A stretch of 64,000 nucleotides of DNA from Rhizobium sp. 18065. GTDB lineage: Bacteria > Pseudomonadota > Alphaproteobacteria > Rhizobiales > Rhizobiaceae. The translations under genes were made by a program, and so were the position numbers. Under the pieces are notes generated by a model. The model was not told where the DNA came from and ran no database searches. It saw only the letters and a program-made list of their open reading frames with translations. Shown piece after piece: positions 34,872-43,748 of the stretch. The stretch is taken from positions 1 through 64,000 of the forward strand of contig NZ_CACSJP010000013.1 of assembly GCF_902706095.1 (NCBI RefSeq), given 5' to 3'. The number at the start of each line of letters is the position of its first letter. Position 1 is the first letter of the stretch.

Positions 34872-35981
34872 TTACTTCAGCGACAATTGCCGGCAGATCG
34901 CGTCATCGCTGTCGGATTGCTGGATGATCACGCCATACCAGCCGAGGCCGTCATAGTCCTCGTATCCGAGGGTTCGGGCGAAGGCGACGATCGCGCCGTT
35001 GTTGTCATAGTAACTGCCACGCATGGCGCGCTGCGGATTGTGCAGGGCAAAATGGGTATAGGCGCGTTGCGGCCGGCTCGAGGCGATGACCATATTGTTG
35101 CCGTCGAGCAGCAGAACCTCGGTCTTCTCCGCGATCTGCGGCGGCAGGTTGGCTTCCTTCTCGACGATCGCCGTGCCCTGGCCCTGCCAGTCGAAATAGA
35201 CGCCGAGCGTGCCGACAAGTGCGCCATCGCTGCGGCCGCCTTCGCGGATGCCTGTCGCATAGACCAGCACGTCGCGATCGTCATGCAGCGGGCTGCGCCT
35301 GACTTCGTCGACGACATAATCGTCACCGCTCTTGCAGTCGCGCGCCGCCTTGAACCACGCCTCCGCGCCGAGATTGCAATCCTTCGTCTTGCGCTGGTAT
35401 TTCGGGTTGGCCGAGGCGACGACCCGCCCCTTTGCATCGGTCATGACAAGATCGAGATAGACGGTGTAGAAACGGTTGATCACGCCCAGTCTCTCGGCGG
35501 CATGGGCAAAGGCGCCCGCCGAAGGCTGCGCCAGTGCGCCCCAGAGCGCCGAATCCGTTGCCCACCAGCGCACATCCGCGGTGCGTTCGAACAGGTTGCG
35601 GACGATGAACTGGACCAGCGTCTGGGCCAGATCGATCAGCCGCGCGCCTTCCATTTCCTCGACCAGCGCATCGGCCATTGATCGGCCGAGACCGATGCGG
35701 GTCAGCACGTTTTCCTGGAAGCGGTCGGCAATGTCGGCAGCGCCCTGTGCGAGCCGCTGGACCTCGTTGGCAACGACTGCAAAGCCCTTGCCGCTTTCGC
35801 CGGCCCGCGCCGCCTCGATCAGTGCGTTGATCGCGAGAAGCCTGATCTGCCGCACGACATGGGTATTGTCGGCGCTGAACTGTTCCAGGTCCGATCCGAT
35901 GCTCTCGGTGATCAGCCGCATCGAACGGGGCGTGGCGAGTTCTGCTGCGAAGGAGGCTGATTTGGCCGCTGTCTGTGTCAT
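34872..35981 (-). CDS. soluble chemoreceptor-like protein: MCP tip followed by a Cache-like sensor
   Basis: A 369-residue protein with no evident TM. Residues about 30-80 match the hairpin tip of methyl-accepting chemotaxis proteins (INALIEAARAGESGKGFAVV, ANEVQRLA). After a helical linker (to about 130), residues 150-360 read like a Cache-type sensor (FYTVYLDLVMTDAKGRVVAS, GTLGVYFDWQGQ, ending GWYGVIIQQ). Domain order is reversed from ordinary receptors and most of the signalling coiled coil is missing. ATG 35981 is preferred over a TTG at 36014. It may couple to a chemotaxis array or act elsewhere; no che genes are nearby. Confidence 0.7.
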   Translation of the reverse strand: MTQTAAKSASFAAELATPRSMRLITESIGSDLEQFSADNTHVVRQIRLLAINALIEAARAGESGKGFAVVANEVQRLAQGAADIADRFQENVLTRIGLGRSMADALVEEMEGARLIDLAQTLVQFIVRNLFERTADVRWWATDSALWGALAQPSAGAFAHAAERLGVINRFYTVYLDLVMTDAKGRVVASANPKYQRKTKDCNLGAEAWFKAARDCKSGDDYVVDEVRRSPLHDDRDVLVYATGIREGGRSDGALVGTLGVYFDWQGQGTAIVEKEANLPPQIAEKTEVLLLDGNNMVIASSRPQRAYTHFALHNPQRAMRGSYYDNNGAIVAFARTLGYEDYDGLGWYGVIIQQSDSDDAICRQLSLK

Positions 35982-36290
35982 GGCAACATCCGAGTGAAAA
36001 AGGGACCGTTTCAAAAATCAATGTTATGCGAACCGCAAAGCGGCGGCCAAACCTGCTACTGCTAGGAAAGATAATTAATTGAGGTTAAAATAACCGTTAA
36101 GGAAATCAGGCGAGAAAACCCCGATTTCAAGCCATTTCTGGGTTTAATCTGGTTAATTTGCGGGCTTGTCTGTCGGCTGGCGAAGTGCAAGGTTGAGTGG
36201 AGCGATTCATCCCGTGACATTCCCGGTCGCGGAGCCTTCTGGTCGCAGTTCTCCGCCGCCCTGTTCAGCATCGATACGTTAGTCAATTGC
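35982..36290. other. AT-rich divergent intergenic region
   Basis: 309 bases between the receptor-like gene and the EamA transporter. The first half is unusually AT-rich (TAATTAATT, several TTAA tetramers) for this genome and probably carries promoters in both directions. No gene, tRNA or clear hairpin was seen. Confidence 0.5.
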
Positions 36291-37229
36291 ATGGCATTCG
36301 CCGACCCTGATCCGCTTCGCGGCATTATCCTGAAAATCTGTTCCGTCACCGTTTTCGTCGGCATGCAGACCTGCATCAAGCTTGCCGGTGCCGGCATTCC
36401 GGCAGGCCAGATCAGCTTCCACCGCTCCGCCTTCGCCATCCTGCCGATCATGCTCTATCTCGGCTGGCGGGGCGAATTGCGCCAGGCGCTGCAGACCGAC
36501 AACCCGTTCGGCCACGTCAAGCGCGCGCTTCTCGGCGTGTTTGCCATGGGCGCCGGATTCTATGGCCTTGTGCATCTGCCGCTGCCGGATTCGATCGCCA
36601 TCGGCTACGCCATGCCGCTGATTGCCGTTGTGTTCGCCGCGGTCTTTCTCGGCGAAACGGTCCGGCTTTACCGCTGGACGGCTGTCGTGGTCGGCATGAT
36701 CGGGGTGCTGATCATCTCGCTGCCGAAGCTCAGCCTGTTTGGTGACAGCAGCATGGGATCGGAACAGGCCTTCGGTGCGATTGCCGTTCTGGTGGCCGCC
36801 ATGCTCGGCGCCGCCGCCATGCTGCAGGTTCGCCAGCTCGTGCGGGTGGAAAAGACATCGACGATCGTGCTGTTCTTTTCCGTCATCGCCGCGCTTCTGT
36901 CCGCCTGCACCTGGTTCTTCGGCTGGGTCGAGCTGTCCTGGACTGCGCTCGGCCTTCTGGCGATTGCCGGCTTCTGCGGTGGGTTGGGACAGATCCTGCT
37001 GACCGAAAGCTATCGCTTCGCCGATGTCTCGACGATCGCCCCTTTCGAATATTGTTCGATCATCATGGGCTCGGTGATCGCCTATATCCTGTTTGACGAT
37101 GTCCCGACATCGACCACGCTGATCGGTGCCGCGATCGTCGTCGGCGCCGGGATCTTCATCATCTTCCGCGAGCACCAGCTGGGCCTCGAGCGCCGCGCGG
37201 CACGCAAGGCCTCAACCCCGCAGGGCTGA
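36291..37229 (+). CDS. EamA/DMT-family transporter
   Basis: A 312-residue drug/metabolite transporter with ten hydrophobic segments and two EamA repeats (about 12-146 and 158-290). The conserved end-of-repeat pattern IGYAMPLIAVVFAAVFLGETV is followed in the second half by APFEYCSIIMGSVIAYILFDD. The C-terminal tail is basic. The substrate is unknown. It converges on the MFS gene 12 bases away. Confidence 0.85.
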   Translation: MAFADPDPLRGIILKICSVTVFVGMQTCIKLAGAGIPAGQISFHRSAFAILPIMLYLGWRGELRQALQTDNPFGHVKRALLGVFAMGAGFYGLVHLPLPDSIAIGYAMPLIAVVFAAVFLGETVRLYRWTAVVVGMIGVLIISLPKLSLFGDSSMGSEQAFGAIAVLVAAMLGAAAMLQVRQLVRVEKTSTIVLFFSVIAALLSACTWFFGWVELSWTALGLLAIAGFCGGLGQILLTESYRFADVSTIAPFEYCSIIMGSVIAYILFDDVPTSTTLIGAAIVVGAGIFIIFREHQLGLERRAARKASTPQG

Positions 37230-37241
37230 TCTGTCTGCCTG

Positions 37242-38459
37242 TCAGCGCGGCCGCTCGTCCGGGTCCGGCGTGTTTGGCGAGCCGGTGACGTCGGTGCCCT
37301 GCATCGGCAGGGCCACGGCGAGGAAGTCGGTCTTGTCGGCCTGGTTCCCACTATCGGGCCGGCGCGAAATACGCCAGCCGGCATAGCTCGCATAAAGCGC
37401 GAAAGCCGTCGCCAGGAACCAGATCAGCGCACCCGGGCCAAGCCATTGCATCAACGAGCCCGCCATCACCGGTCCGGTGACGGTACCGAGACCGTAGAGG
37501 ATCATGATGGCGCTCGACAGCGTCACATATTCGTCCGGCTCGGCCAGGTCATTGGCATGGGCGACGTTCAGCGAATAGACCGGATAGAGAACGGTGCCGA
37601 CGAAGAAGCCGGCGATATAGACCGCAACCGCATTGTCGGCGTCGAACATCGTCATCATCAGGCAGGCCAGGACACCGAAGATACCGGCCCCGATCATCAC
37701 CAGTCGGCGGTCGATCCGGTCCGACAGCCGCCCGATGGGCACCTGCGATATGGCGCCGCCGGCGAGAAGGGCGGCGAGCAGCGTCGCGCCCTCCGTCGTG
37801 TTCATGCCGATATTCTGCGAATAGACGCCGCCCAGGCTGCCCCAGGTGCCGGACAGCGCGCCGGACAGCAGCGAGCCGAAGAAGGCCAGCGGCGAGCGGC
37901 GATAGAGCCGCTTCAGGTCGAACTTGGCCTCGGCGATCGGCGTCGGCGACTGGGCCGTCGACAGGGCCACCGGAAACAGCGCCAGCGAGAAGATCAGGGC
38001 GCAGACCATGAACAGTTCCGGTCCGTCCGGGTTGCCGAGCGGCACGATATACTGGCCGCCGATCGAGCCGACGAGGCAGGTGACCATGTAGACCGAAAAC
38101 AGCGCGCCGCGATTGGCATTGTTCACCCGTTCGTTCAGCCAGCTTTCGATCAGGAGATAGGCGCCGGCGATGGCGAAACCGGACAGGCCGCGGAAGATCA
38201 TCCACGCCCACCATTCGACGACCAGCGCGCATAGCAGGATGGACACGGTGAGCAGGGTGATCAGCGCGCCGAACACCCGCACATGCCCGACACGGCGCAC
38301 GAAGATCGGCGTGACGATGCACGAGACCGTGAAGCCGAACGTATAGCCTGTGGCGATGACGGAAATGGTGAAGGTGGACCAGCCCTCGCTGATCGAGCGG
38401 ATCGGCAGCATGAACCCCATCAGCCCGAAGCCTGCCATCATCAGCAGCGTCGAGAACAT
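37242..38459 (-). CDS. MFS transporter (YcaD-like)
   Basis: About 405 residues from ATG 38459. TM1 reads LLMMAGFGLMGFMLPIRSIS, as in the YcaD group of major facilitators, which start just before this helix. Loop 2/3 (FVRRVGHVRVFG) and the mid-protein SLGGVYSQNIGM are seen, and a second-half GRLSDRIDRRLVM motif. The frame is open upstream to a GTG at 38597, but that extra 46-residue segment is hydrophilic and unlike the family. No ribosome site clearly decides the start. Confidence 0.83.
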   Translation of the reverse strand: MFSTLLMMAGFGLMGFMLPIRSISEGWSTFTISVIATGYTFGFTVSCIVTPIFVRRVGHVRVFGALITLLTVSILLCALVVEWWAWMIFRGLSGFAIAGAYLLIESWLNERVNNANRGALFSVYMVTCLVGSIGGQYIVPLGNPDGPELFMVCALIFSLALFPVALSTAQSPTPIAEAKFDLKRLYRRSPLAFFGSLLSGALSGTWGSLGGVYSQNIGMNTTEGATLLAALLAGGAISQVPIGRLSDRIDRRLVMIGAGIFGVLACLMMTMFDADNAVAVYIAGFFVGTVLYPVYSLNVAHANDLAEPDEYVTLSSAIMILYGLGTVTGPVMAGSLMQWLGPGALIWFLATAFALYASYAGWRISRRPDSGNQADKTDFLAVALPMQGTDVTGSPNTPDPDERPR

Positions 38460-38868
38460 CAGGGTGGCGATCGAGGCGAGGCTATTGATCAATTGGATAC
38501 CTATCGCAGCACGGGAAAACGGACTCTGCCAATATTCGGTCTTGCGTGAACTGTCGATTGCGACGTGTTGCGACGCAAAGCTTCTACGTCGTTTCACGTA
38601 TTGTCATATCGGCGCGGCAATAATTGATTGAAAAGCCGACACGAATTCATTTACGGTAATATAAATTCCCGGACGGTGAACGTGACATACGGGGAATTCT
38701 TTAAAGCCACAGGGTTTCCATGCGTTTTGAACAAACTCCAATGCTGCGACGCGCTGTTCCTTGTCGAACCGCGATCGGTGCATTGTGCCGATATGGTTCA
38801 CGTAGGGACCGGCTGCAGCGCAACTGTGGCGAACGGATCCGTGGAGCATCGGCCACTGGAGATTGCCG
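38460..38868. other. 409-base divergent intergenic region
   Basis: It separates the MFS gene from the regulator-like gene. The stretch 38600-38720 is AT-rich compared with its surroundings and is the likely promoter zone. Short frames here have no plausible start or composition. No structured RNA was recognised. Confidence 0.4.
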
Positions 38869-39765
38869 ATGGCTTTGAAGGTGGAAGACGTGACGGGCCA
38901 TCACGGCTTTATCGAGGCATTGCAGGGGTTCGCCGCCACGCTTCGTGCGCAGTTCGATGAAAGCCCGCGCCTGTCACGCATGCTGGCGTCGCATCAGCGG
39001 TGGCTTTTGAGCCAGGCTGCCTTCGCCCTGCAGCTTGAATACGATGCCAACCAGCCTGGCAGCGGCCTGACCACCACCAATCTGCGCGAGATCATCACCT
39101 CCAGCAATGCGGCGAGCCGCAACACCGTGCTGAATTTTCTCGACCAGTTGCTCAGCTATCGCTTTTTGCGCATTGCCGGAGAAAGCAACCGTCGTCCGCG
39201 CCGCTATGAGGCAACGGAGATTTCCCATGCGGCGATGTATCGATGGGTTCTGGCCAATCTGTCCGTCCTCGATCGCCTTGACGGTGCGGGGCGCGTGGCA
39301 CGTCTGCTCGCAGAGCCGACGCTGATGCACAAGATTCAACCGCAGATCGCCAGACGGGCCTGCCTTGATCCGCGCTGGCTCGAGCCGCCCCCCCGCGTGG
39401 CGCTGTTTCTGTGGACCGAAGCCGGTGGACTGGTGATGGACGATCTGATTCGCCGGGCGATCGACTTGTCGCCGGGTGCCGACGGCTATGACATCGGCCG
39501 CATCGACGCCCGGCTGATGGCCGAGCAGTTCATGATCTCAAGAACGCACTTGCAGCGCCTTGTGCGCCGCGCTGTCGAGACCGGTTGCCTCGCCTGGTCG
39601 GACAAGGCCAAGAGCCGCTATCTGCTGAAGGCTGATTTTCTGGCGGAATATTGCGGCTGGCAGGCAGTGAAATTCTCGATCGTCGATCATGCCTACGAGA
39701 TGATCTGCGGACCGGCCCGGCTGGAAGAGCCGGAGCCGCATCTGGTGGCGGTCGGCGAGGTGTGA
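38869..39765 (+). CDS. putative winged-helix DNA-binding protein, unidentified family
   Basis: About 298 residues. Two parts look like winged-helix domains: about 70-120 (TTTNLREIITSSNAASRNTV then NFLDQLLSYRFLRIAGES) and about 205-255 (RLMAEQFMISRTHLQRLVRR, AVETGCLAWSDKAK). Between them is a hydrophobic helical stretch. I do not recognise a named family; it is probably a transcriptional regulator. The ATG at 38869 is chosen over a TTG at 38863. It is divergent from the MFS gene, but no link is shown. Confidence 0.55.
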   Translation: MALKVEDVTGHHGFIEALQGFAATLRAQFDESPRLSRMLASHQRWLLSQAAFALQLEYDANQPGSGLTTTNLREIITSSNAASRNTVLNFLDQLLSYRFLRIAGESNRRPRRYEATEISHAAMYRWVLANLSVLDRLDGAGRVARLLAEPTLMHKIQPQIARRACLDPRWLEPPPRVALFLWTEAGGLVMDDLIRRAIDLSPGADGYDIGRIDARLMAEQFMISRTHLQRLVRRAVETGCLAWSDKAKSRYLLKADFLAEYCGWQAVKFSIVDHAYEMICGPARLEEPEPHLVAVGEV

Positions 39766-39860
39766 GCCCGCAAGCGCAGATTGCTGTGCGTGCAGGAAGA
39801 CCGGGCGGCAACGGCGCCGGCCTGGTGCTGTGATTTGGCTGTCGTGAACTATCGGATCAA

Positions 39861-40019
39861 TCAGAAAGCCAGCGGCTGAACCGCCGGACGTTCGCCACGT
39901 GACAATGATGCCTGACGCTGGCGGGCGGCGTGGGAGTATTCCGCCGAGGCGTTGACGGCGTGGCCGATTTGATTGACGACCTGGCGCAGGCTGCGGACGG
40001 GATGGAAAGATAGGGTCAT
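39861..40019 (-). CDS. small uncharacterised protein (52 aa)
   Basis: MTLSFHPVRSLRQVVNQIG... to ...ERPAVQPLAF, basic, no TM. A well placed GAGGACTGACC leader before ATG 40019 supports translation. No domain was recognised. The surrounding 39766-40266 has no other plausible gene. Confidence 0.45.
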   Translation of the reverse strand: MTLSFHPVRSLRQVVNQIGHAVNASAEYSHAARQRQASLSRGERPAVQPLAF

Positions 40020-40266
40020 GGTCAGTCCTCTGCTGTGAATGCATGTCAGCTTCAAGGATCGTATTAGTTCATGGCTGAACCGTTTGTGCAATGCACAAAT
40101 CAACGACCCTGCTATGCGCCTTGCGCAAGAAAGCCTGCATAGAGCGCACTAGCGCGTGCGCTGAAATCGAGAGAAGAGCATAAGAAAGGCGATCGAATGC
40201 CATGCGGCGTGATCTGCGCGTCAGACCTGACGCGCGGTGTACCGATTGATTTCAGCGCCGATGGGC

Positions 40267-40458
40267 TCAGGCGCGGAAATCGGCGAACACCGTTGCCGGG
40301 CGGGCAATGCGGCCGTTGGCGTCGGAGAACCGGGCGCTCAGCTGTTCGCAGGCGGCCAGCGCCGCACCACGGTGATAGGGATTGCTTGTCCGTGCATATT
40401 CTCCGGCGAGACGCACAGTTTCAAATTTGCAATGGATAGGGCGTGTGCGAAGGCTCAC
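40267..40458 (-). CDS. small uncharacterised protein (63 aa)
   Basis: A GTG start at 40458 with AAGGA about 8 bases upstream gives a 63-residue basic protein (FETVRLAGEYARTSNPYHRG, then AALAACEQLSARFSD). Codon use resembles neighbouring genes. A possible promoter lies upstream on the same strand: TTGCCG (complement of 40524-40529), 17-base spacer, GATATC (40501-40506). Function unknown. Confidence 0.45.
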   Translation of the reverse strand: MSLRTRPIHCKFETVRLAGEYARTSNPYHRGAALAACEQLSARFSDANGRIARPATVFADFRA

Positions 40459-40601
40459 GATGAAATTCCTTGTTAAGCACGTCCTCCCTTTCAGGTGTCA
40501 GATATCGCAGTGCAGCATAGATTCGGCAAGATCGCCAAGCGCGCTTCTGCATTGCGAAAAACGCATGGCTTATTTCATATTTCTTTAATGATGGCGCTTT
40601 T

Positions 40602-41483
40602 TTAATCAGTTTCGCCGGTCTTGATCCGCGCAGCAAAGGCCGAAAGATCCTGCCAGGCCAATGCCTTGCTGGCCGGCGCGGTCAAAAGCTCCTGCGGATG
40701 GAGGGTTGCCATGGATTGCACCGCATGGCCGCCGGCGCCGAGCGATCGCCACTGGCCGCGCAGCGCGTGGATCGTGCCGTTCTCGCCGAAAAAGAATCGC
40801 GCGGCAAAATTCCCGAGCACCAGCACCTGTTTCGGCGCAGCAAGGGCGATCTGCCGTTCGATGAAAGGCCGGCAGATTGCGCATTCCGGAACGGACGGCA
40901 TGCGGTCGCCGGGCGGGCGCCACGGGATGATTGTGGAGATCGTCACCGTCTCGCGGGTCTGGCCGATGGCGGCGAGCATCCGGTCGAGCATCAGGCCCGC
41001 ACGGCCCGAAAAGGCCTGCCCCTCGCGATCGTCATCGGCGTTGGGCATCGGCCCGATCAGCATGATCCCGGATGCGGCCCCGCCGGTCGCCGAAATGGTC
41101 GAGCGGGCGCTGGTCTTGAGATTGCAGCTGGCAAAGCTTTCGATCGCCGTCTTCAGTTCGGCGAGCGAGCGCGCACTTTCAGCCGCAAAGCGGGCTTCAG
41201 CCACGGCGTTTTCGTCGGGTATGGCTGGCAGGGCGGACGACAGCGACGGGGCTGGCCGCGCCGCCTGGCGTTCGTTGGATGACGTGCCGCGCGGCGACTG
41301 AGCTGCGGGTGCGCCTTGCGGCTCGGGCGCTGCACGCACGACCTGCCGTGCCGTCTTCTCCGCCGCAAAGGCTGCGATCCTGTCGATCGGCGCGTCTTCG
41401 ACCAGCCACTCGACCCCCGCTTCCGCATGGAAATGCAAAAGCGCGGCCAGTTCGGCATGCGTCATGTCACGGGCTTGGATCAT
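40602..41483 (-). CDS. uracil-DNA glycosylase superfamily protein, divergent active-site motif
   Basis: A 293-residue protein of the family-4 type. The rhizobial N-terminus (ELAALLHFHAEAGVEWLVED) and the conserved STIIPWRPPGDRMPSVPE, QVLVLGNFAARFFFG and late TLHPQELL are present. A variable Ala/Pro linker spans about 46-90. Motif 1, normally GEAPG in this family, reads GPMPN (144-148), and the following PFVG-type segment is AFSG. One Cys (120) and the ECAIC pair remain of the usual iron-sulfur ligands. It may have altered specificity or be a non-catalytic paralogue. Confidence 0.78.
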   Translation of the reverse strand: MIQARDMTHAELAALLHFHAEAGVEWLVEDAPIDRIAAFAAEKTARQVVRAAPEPQGAPAAQSPRGTSSNERQAARPAPSLSSALPAIPDENAVAEARFAAESARSLAELKTAIESFASCNLKTSARSTISATGGAASGIMLIGPMPNADDDREGQAFSGRAGLMLDRMLAAIGQTRETVTISTIIPWRPPGDRMPSVPECAICRPFIERQIALAAPKQVLVLGNFAARFFFGENGTIHALRGQWRSLGAGGHAVQSMATLHPQELLTAPASKALAWQDLSAFAARIKTGETD

Positions 41484-41559
41484 GGCTTTGTTCTAGCCTT
41501 GCCCGCCGTCGTAATGCAAACCGATTCCGCGGCCGCAAGCCTGTCGCCAGCCTTTGGCC

Positions 41560-42852
41560 TCAGGCTGTCCACTGACTGATGTCGTCGCGCTCGCCGATCA
41601 GCGCCAGACCATGGGCGATCGACACGAGTTCTCCGCCGGTTTCGATCTTGTCGGCGGCGAAACGCCGCTTGAAGATGTCGCGCACGGCGGGAACGAAGGA
41701 TGTGCCGCCGGTGAGGAAGACCTTGTCGATCTCGTCGGCCGTCGTCTTGGTCTCGGTCAGCAACTGGTCGAGGGCCGCCTCCATGCGCGAAAGATCCTCG
41801 GCGATCCAGGTTTCGAATTCGGCGCGGGTCACCCGCTTTTCCCCGGCCTTGCCGAGCGGCGCGAAGCGGAAGTCCGCTTCCTCGGCTGACGACAACGCCA
41901 TCTTGGTTGCCGACACCGCCTGGTAGAGCGGATAGCCCTCGTCATGCTCGATCAGTTCGATGAACAGTTCGAGCTTGTCCGGCTCGACGGCCTGGCGCAC
42001 CAGCGATTGTAGATCGGTGAATTCCTTCATCGTCTTGAACACCGACAGCTGGTTCCAGCGCGAGAACGACAGATAGTAGTTGCTCGGCACGTCGAGCAGC
42101 TTGCCGAAGCTCTTGAACTGGCTGCCCTTGCCGATTTCCGGCGCGACCAGATGATCGATGATGCGCGCGTCGAACTGGTCGCCGGCAATGCCGACGCCGG
42201 AATGGCCGATCGGTCGGGCCGACAGCTTGCCGCCATGGGTCTCGAATCGTACCAGCGAGAAGTCGGTCGTGCCGCCGCCGAAATCGGCGACCAGAACGGT
42301 GGCATCCTGCTTCAGGTTCTGTGCGAAGTAGAAGGCGGCGGCGACCGGCTCATAGACATAGTGGATCTCGGGAAAGCCGAGCCGCGTCAGGGCTTCGTTG
42401 TAGCGTGTGGTGGCGAGCGCCGGATCGGCGCTGGCGCCGGCAAAATGCACCGGCCGTCCGGCAACCAGACGCTTGGCATCGCTTGGCCAGCCGTCGCCGG
42501 CATAGGCTTCGAGGCGCTTGAGGAAAACCTCCATCAGGTCTTCGAACTGGAAGCGCCGCGCATGCACCAGCGTACCCTGGAACACGGCAGAGGCGGCAAA
42601 GGTCTTGATCGACTGCAGGAAGCGACATTCGCCGGGATTGTCGATGAAGGTGCGGATCGCGGCCTGTCCGGCCTCGACCTTCAAGGCGCCTGCGCCCAGC
42701 TGGCGGTCCTTCAGGAAGGATAACGCCGTGCGCATGCTGTCGGACGTGCCGGCCGGCGAGGTGTAGCGGATCGAATGGGTATGTTCGCGGTTCTCGGCCT
42801 GCGCGATTACCGTATTGGTCGTGCCGAAATCGAGCCCAAGCGCGTGTGCCAT
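41560..42852 (-). CDS. Hsp70-like ATPase (YegD type, no substrate-binding domain)
   Basis: A 430-residue actin/Hsp70-fold ATPase. Phosphate-1 loop LGLDFGTTNTVIA, the phosphate-2 motif VADFGGGTTDFSLV and the adenosine motif VFLTGGTSFVPAVRDIF are intact, as is YEPVAAAFYFA. It ends after the ATPase domain, so there is no classical peptide-binding domain. That is the pattern of YegD-like proteins, whose role is poorly known. The upstream region 42853-43073 is GC-rich, with short inverted repeats. Confidence 0.85.
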   Translation of the reverse strand: MAHALGLDFGTTNTVIAQAENREHTHSIRYTSPAGTSDSMRTALSFLKDRQLGAGALKVEAGQAAIRTFIDNPGECRFLQSIKTFAASAVFQGTLVHARRFQFEDLMEVFLKRLEAYAGDGWPSDAKRLVAGRPVHFAGASADPALATTRYNEALTRLGFPEIHYVYEPVAAAFYFAQNLKQDATVLVADFGGGTTDFSLVRFETHGGKLSARPIGHSGVGIAGDQFDARIIDHLVAPEIGKGSQFKSFGKLLDVPSNYYLSFSRWNQLSVFKTMKEFTDLQSLVRQAVEPDKLELFIELIEHDEGYPLYQAVSATKMALSSAEEADFRFAPLGKAGEKRVTRAEFETWIAEDLSRMEAALDQLLTETKTTADEIDKVFLTGGTSFVPAVRDIFKRRFAADKIETGGELVSIAHGLALIGERDDISQWTA

Positions 42853-43073
42853 GGCCGCCGCTCCTTTGTCATCATGCTGTCAGAGAATGCCGGTCAGGCC
42901 GGCACATGGCCCGGGCCTCTGGCCGGGCACGGGAAAGCGCGCCTGATGCCACAGGGGGGGCTGAAGGGCAAGCGGAAATGCTGCGTTGCGAGAGGGCGAA
43001 GTCCCACGGCTTGTGATGTACGCGCGGTCTCGCCTTCGTGACAAACGCGCTTTTCGGCAGTATTCTGCCGTCT

Positions 43074-43373
43074 ATGAAGCGTGATGTCGCTATTGCCCGT
43101 CTCAAAGCCGCCGAGCCGCAAATCCGCGCGCACGGGGTGGCCGCCCTTTATCTCTATGGATCGCATGCACGAGACGAGGCCCGGCAAGGCAGCGATGTCG
43201 ATGTCTTTGTCGATCCTGCCAACGATCGGTTTTATGACCTCGAAAACTTCATGGGCGCGTATCGCGATATCCAACAAGCTCTTGGCGGCAGCGAAATCGG
43301 ATATGTCACGCGCAACGGTCTCTCGGCTTACATTCGGGCTGCCGTGGAGCGGGAAGCCGTGCGGGTTTTCTGA
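43074..43373 (+). CDS. MntA-like minimal nucleotidyltransferase
   Basis: A 99-residue nucleotidyltransferase with full GSX10DXD (Gly29-Ser30, Asp41, Asp43 in YGSHARDEARQGSDVDVFVD). ATG 43074 is chosen over GTG 43038, as the family starts shortly before the first helix. The stop overlaps the next start (TGATG), the usual coupling of antitoxin and HepT-type gene. This is the second such pair in the window, on the opposite strand from the one at 5349-6180. Confidence 0.78.
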   Translation: MKRDVAIARLKAAEPQIRAHGVAALYLYGSHARDEARQGSDVDVFVDPANDRFYDLENFMGAYRDIQQALGGSEIGYVTRNGLSAYIRAAVEREAVRVF

Positions 43374-43699
43374 TGTCGGCCTCGAAAGCGCCTTTGCTTC
43401 GGCTACGGCATATCCGTGATGAACTCGATTGGATCCTGCCAACGTTCCGCGATGTGCCCTTCGAAACGTTCGCCGCAGATATTGTGCAGATCAGGGCCGT
43501 CGAAAGAGGATTGCTGATCATCTCCGAGGCGGCCAAGGCCTTGCCCATCGATATGCTGGAATCCTATCCGGAAATCGAATGGCATGCAGTCAGATCGATC
43601 GGCAATCTTCTCCGTCACGAGTACGAGCGGGTCGAACCGAAGACCCTGTGGCGAACGGTGACGGTCAGCTTACCCAGACTTTCCGTCGTGATCGACTAA
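43373..43699 (+). CDS. HepT/DUF86-like protein, variant motif
   Basis: A 108-residue helical protein of the DUF86/HepT type. The RNase motif is a variant: GNLLRHEY (Gly77, Arg81, His82, Tyr84), where the Arg of RX4HXY is Gly and an Arg sits right before the His. The AMP-accepting Tyr is kept. It partners the nucleotidyltransferase that it overlaps. Toxicity of this variant cannot be told from sequence. Confidence 0.75.
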   Translation: MSASKAPLLRLRHIRDELDWILPTFRDVPFETFAADIVQIRAVERGLLIISEAAKALPIDMLESYPEIEWHAVRSIGNLLRHEYERVEPKTLWRTVTVSLPRLSVVID

Positions 43700-43748
43700 A
43701 TGCTTGCCGATCTGGTGCGATAGGGCGGCGCATCGATGCGGCGGATTT

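Noticed and set aside
36085..36100. TTAA...TTAA pair upstream of the chemoreceptor-like gene as a CtrA box
   Set aside because: The spacing is 8 bases rather than 7, and the region is simply AT-rich.
42873..43073. GC-rich inverted repeats before the Hsp70-like gene as an RNA gene or tRNA
   Set aside because: No cloverleaf or T-loop; only short GCCGG-type hairpins.
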